Shown here: positions 62,657 through 64,000 of the stretch, piece after piece
Position numbering within the stretch: the first letter of the stretch is position 1
How the letters are laid out: every line of letters starts with the position of its first letter
From: Citrobacter sp.
GTDB lineage: Bacteria; Pseudomonadota; Gammaproteobacteria; Enterobacterales; Enterobacteriaceae
DNA length: 64,000 nucleotides
Direction of reading: 5' to 3'
NCBI GenBank assembly: GCA_019415335.1
Contig: DXKH01000093.1
Location: forward strand, 19,270-83,269
The notes under the pieces: generated by a model
The model's input: the letters and a program-made list of their open reading frames with translations, nothing else
Database searches by the model: none
Told to the model about the DNA's origin: nothing
Position numbers and translations under genes: made by a program

Positions 62657-64000
62657 ATGGCTGTTACTAATGTCGCTGAACTTAACGCACTCGTCGAGCG
62701 CGTCAAAAAAGCCCAGCGTGAATATGCCAGTTTCACTCAAGAACAAGTTGATAAAATCTTCCGCGCCGCCGCTCTGGCCGCTGCAGATGCTCGAATTCCC
62801 CTCGCGAAGATGGCCGTTGCTGAATCCGGCATGGGTATCGTCGAAGATAAAGTGATTAAAAACCACTTTGCTTCTGAATACATCTATAACGCTTACAAAG
62901 ATGAAAAAACCTGCGGCGTGCTGTCTGAAGACGACACCTTCGGGACCATCACCATTGCTGAACCTATCGGTATCATCTGCGGTATCGTACCTACCACTAA
63001 CCCAACCTCTACGGCGATCTTTAAGTCTCTGATCAGCCTGAAAACCCGTAACGCAATCATCTTCTCTCCGCACCCACGTGCGAAAGATGCGACCAACAAA
63101 GCAGCAGATATCGTGCTGCAGGCAGCTATCGCTGCTGGCGCACCGAAAGACCTGATTGGCTGGATCGATCAACCTTCCGTAGAGCTGTCTAACGCGCTGA
63201 TGCATCACCCGGATATCAACCTGATTCTGGCGACCGGTGGCCCGGGCATGGTTAAAGCCGCATACAGCTCCGGTAAACCCGCTATCGGTGTGGGTGCAGG
63301 TAATACGCCAGTCGTTATCGACGAAACCGCTGATATCAAGCGTGCTGTTGCCTCTGTACTGATGTCCAAAACCTTCGACAACGGCGTAATCTGTGCTTCT
63401 GAACAATCCGTTGTGGTGGTTGATTCCGTTTATGATGCCGTTCGCGAACGTTTCGCCAGCCACGGCGGCTACATGCTGCAGGGCAAAGAGCTGAAAGCCG
63501 TTCAGGACGTGATCCTGAAAAATGGCGCGCTGAACGCCGCTATCGTGGGTCAGCCTGCGTATAAAATTGCTGAACTGGCTGGTTTCTCCGTACCGGAAAC
63601 CACCAAGATTCTGATCGGTGAAGTGAAAGTGGTTGATGAGAGCGAACCGTTCGCTCACGAAAAACTGTCCCCGACGCTGGCGATGTACCGTGCGAAAGAT
63701 TTCGAAGACGCAGTCCTTAAAGCAGAGAAACTGGTCGCAATGGGCGGTATCGGTCATACCTCCTGCCTGTACACCGACCAGGACAACCAGCCGGAACGCG
63801 TGGCTTACTTCGGCCAGATGATGAAAACCGCACGTATCCTGATCAACACCCCGGCTTCACAGGGTGGTATCGGTGACCTGTATAACTTCAAACTCGCACC
63901 TTCCCTGACTCTGGGTTGTGGTTCCTGGGGTGGTAACTCCATCTCTGAAAACGTTGGTCCGAAACACCTGATCAACAAGAAAACCGTTGCTAAGCGAGCT
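62657..64000 (+). CDS. adhE: AdhE, bifunctional aldehyde-alcohol dehydrogenase (3' end off window)
   Basis: AdhE turns acetyl-CoA to acetaldehyde and then ethanol during fermentation and assembles into long spirosome filaments. The 448 residues seen are almost exactly the N-terminal acetylating aldehyde dehydrogenase half (E. coli total 891). They include catalytic Cys246 in [12 protein letters not shown] and the NAD-binding [13 protein letters not shown]. The iron-dependent alcohol dehydrogenase half lies outside. ATG 62657 follows AGGAG. Codon use is highly biased, as for an abundant protein. The frame runs to the right edge without a stop. Confidence 0.98.
   Translation, partial: MAVTNVAELNALVERVKKAQREYASFTQEQVDKIFRAAALAAADARIPLAKMAVAESGMGIVEDKVIKNHFASEYIYNAYKDEKTCGVLSEDDTFGTITIAEPIGIICGIVPTTNPTSTAIFKSLISLKTRNAIIFSPHPRAKDATNKAADIVLQAAIAAGAPKDLIGWIDQPSVELSNALMHHPDINLILATGGPGMVKAAYSSGKPAIGVGAGNTPVVIDETADIKRAVASVLMSKTFDNGVICASEQSVVVVDSVYDAVRERFASHGGYMLQGKELKAVQDVILKNGALNAAIVGQPAYKIAELAGFSVPETTKILIGEVKVVDESEPFAHEKLSPTLAMYRAKDFEDAVLKAEKLVAMGGIGHTSCLYTDQDNQPERVAYFGQMMKTARILINTPASQGGIGDLYNFKLAPSLTLGCGSWGGNSISENVGPKHLINKKTVAKRA

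Noticed and set aside
62582..63757. A 391-codon open frame antisense to adhE
   Set aside because: It is the reverse of strongly codon-biased adhE, which tends to leave the opposite strand open; the Asn/His/Phe-rich product resembles nothing known.

Overview
The window is ordinary chromosomal backbone of an enterobacterium of the Citrobacter/Salmonella/Escherichia group. Nearly every protein can be matched from memory to an E. coli K-12 protein, and the order follows the E. coli map from ycjX through the trp operon to adhE. Citrobacter, or a close relative, fits best: some features are neither E. coli K-12-like nor clearly Salmonella-like, namely an IroN-type receptor beside tonB, a trp leader peptide with one Trp codon, and sap directly after pspF. 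The genus is inference; no 16S or other decisive marker is present. No prophage, transposase, tRNA, rRNA or CRISPR array was seen.

Layout. 1-4956: ycjX (cut by the left edge), an alpha/beta hydrolase, and the phage-shock operon pspABCD facing its activator pspF across a sigma-54 promoter. 5069-10351: the sapABCDF ABC importer. 10474-18557: fabI, yciW, rnb, the c-di-GMP gene pdeR, yciZ, the DeoR-type regulator yciT and the lipoprotein osmB. 18680-25832: yciH-pyrF, the LPS-control pair lapA-lapB, pgpB, ribA and acnA. 26169-31470: small membrane and hypothetical proteins, cysB, topA and yciN. 31521-36808: sohB, yciK-btuR, rluB and yciO-rnm. 36884-43614: the complete trp operon with promoter, operator, leader peptide, attenuator and trpE-GD-CF-B-A.

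43648-55113 is the most variable part. A membrane diguanylate cyclase and a small unknown gene occupy the place of E. coli yciGFE. Then come ompW, yciC-yciB, a Fur-controlled IroN-like siderophore receptor, yciA, tonB, yciI, yciY, clsA, yciU and a voltage-gated-type cation channel that is not E. coli Kch. 55161-64000 holds oppABCDF, ychE and the first half of adhE (cut by the right edge).

Themes. Much of the content concerns the envelope: Psp membrane-stress response, Sap and Opp peptide importers, LapAB control of LPS synthesis, PgpB and ClsA phospholipid enzymes, OmpW, and TonB with a receptor it should energise. The rest is core metabolism (tryptophan, pyrimidine, riboflavin, cobalamin adenosylation, aconitase, AdhE fermentation) and RNA/DNA enzymes (RNase II, RNase AM, RluB, topoisomerase I).

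I did not find a clear novel multi-gene system. The best second looks are the single-Trp trp leader, the orphan IroN-like receptor next to tonB, the zinc-ribbon-tailed channel, the hydrolase after psp, the cyclase/91-residue-protein replacement island, the tightly packed ymiA/57-residue-protein pair, and the stacked hairpins between btuR and rluB. All similarity statements come from remembered reference sequences, not a database search.
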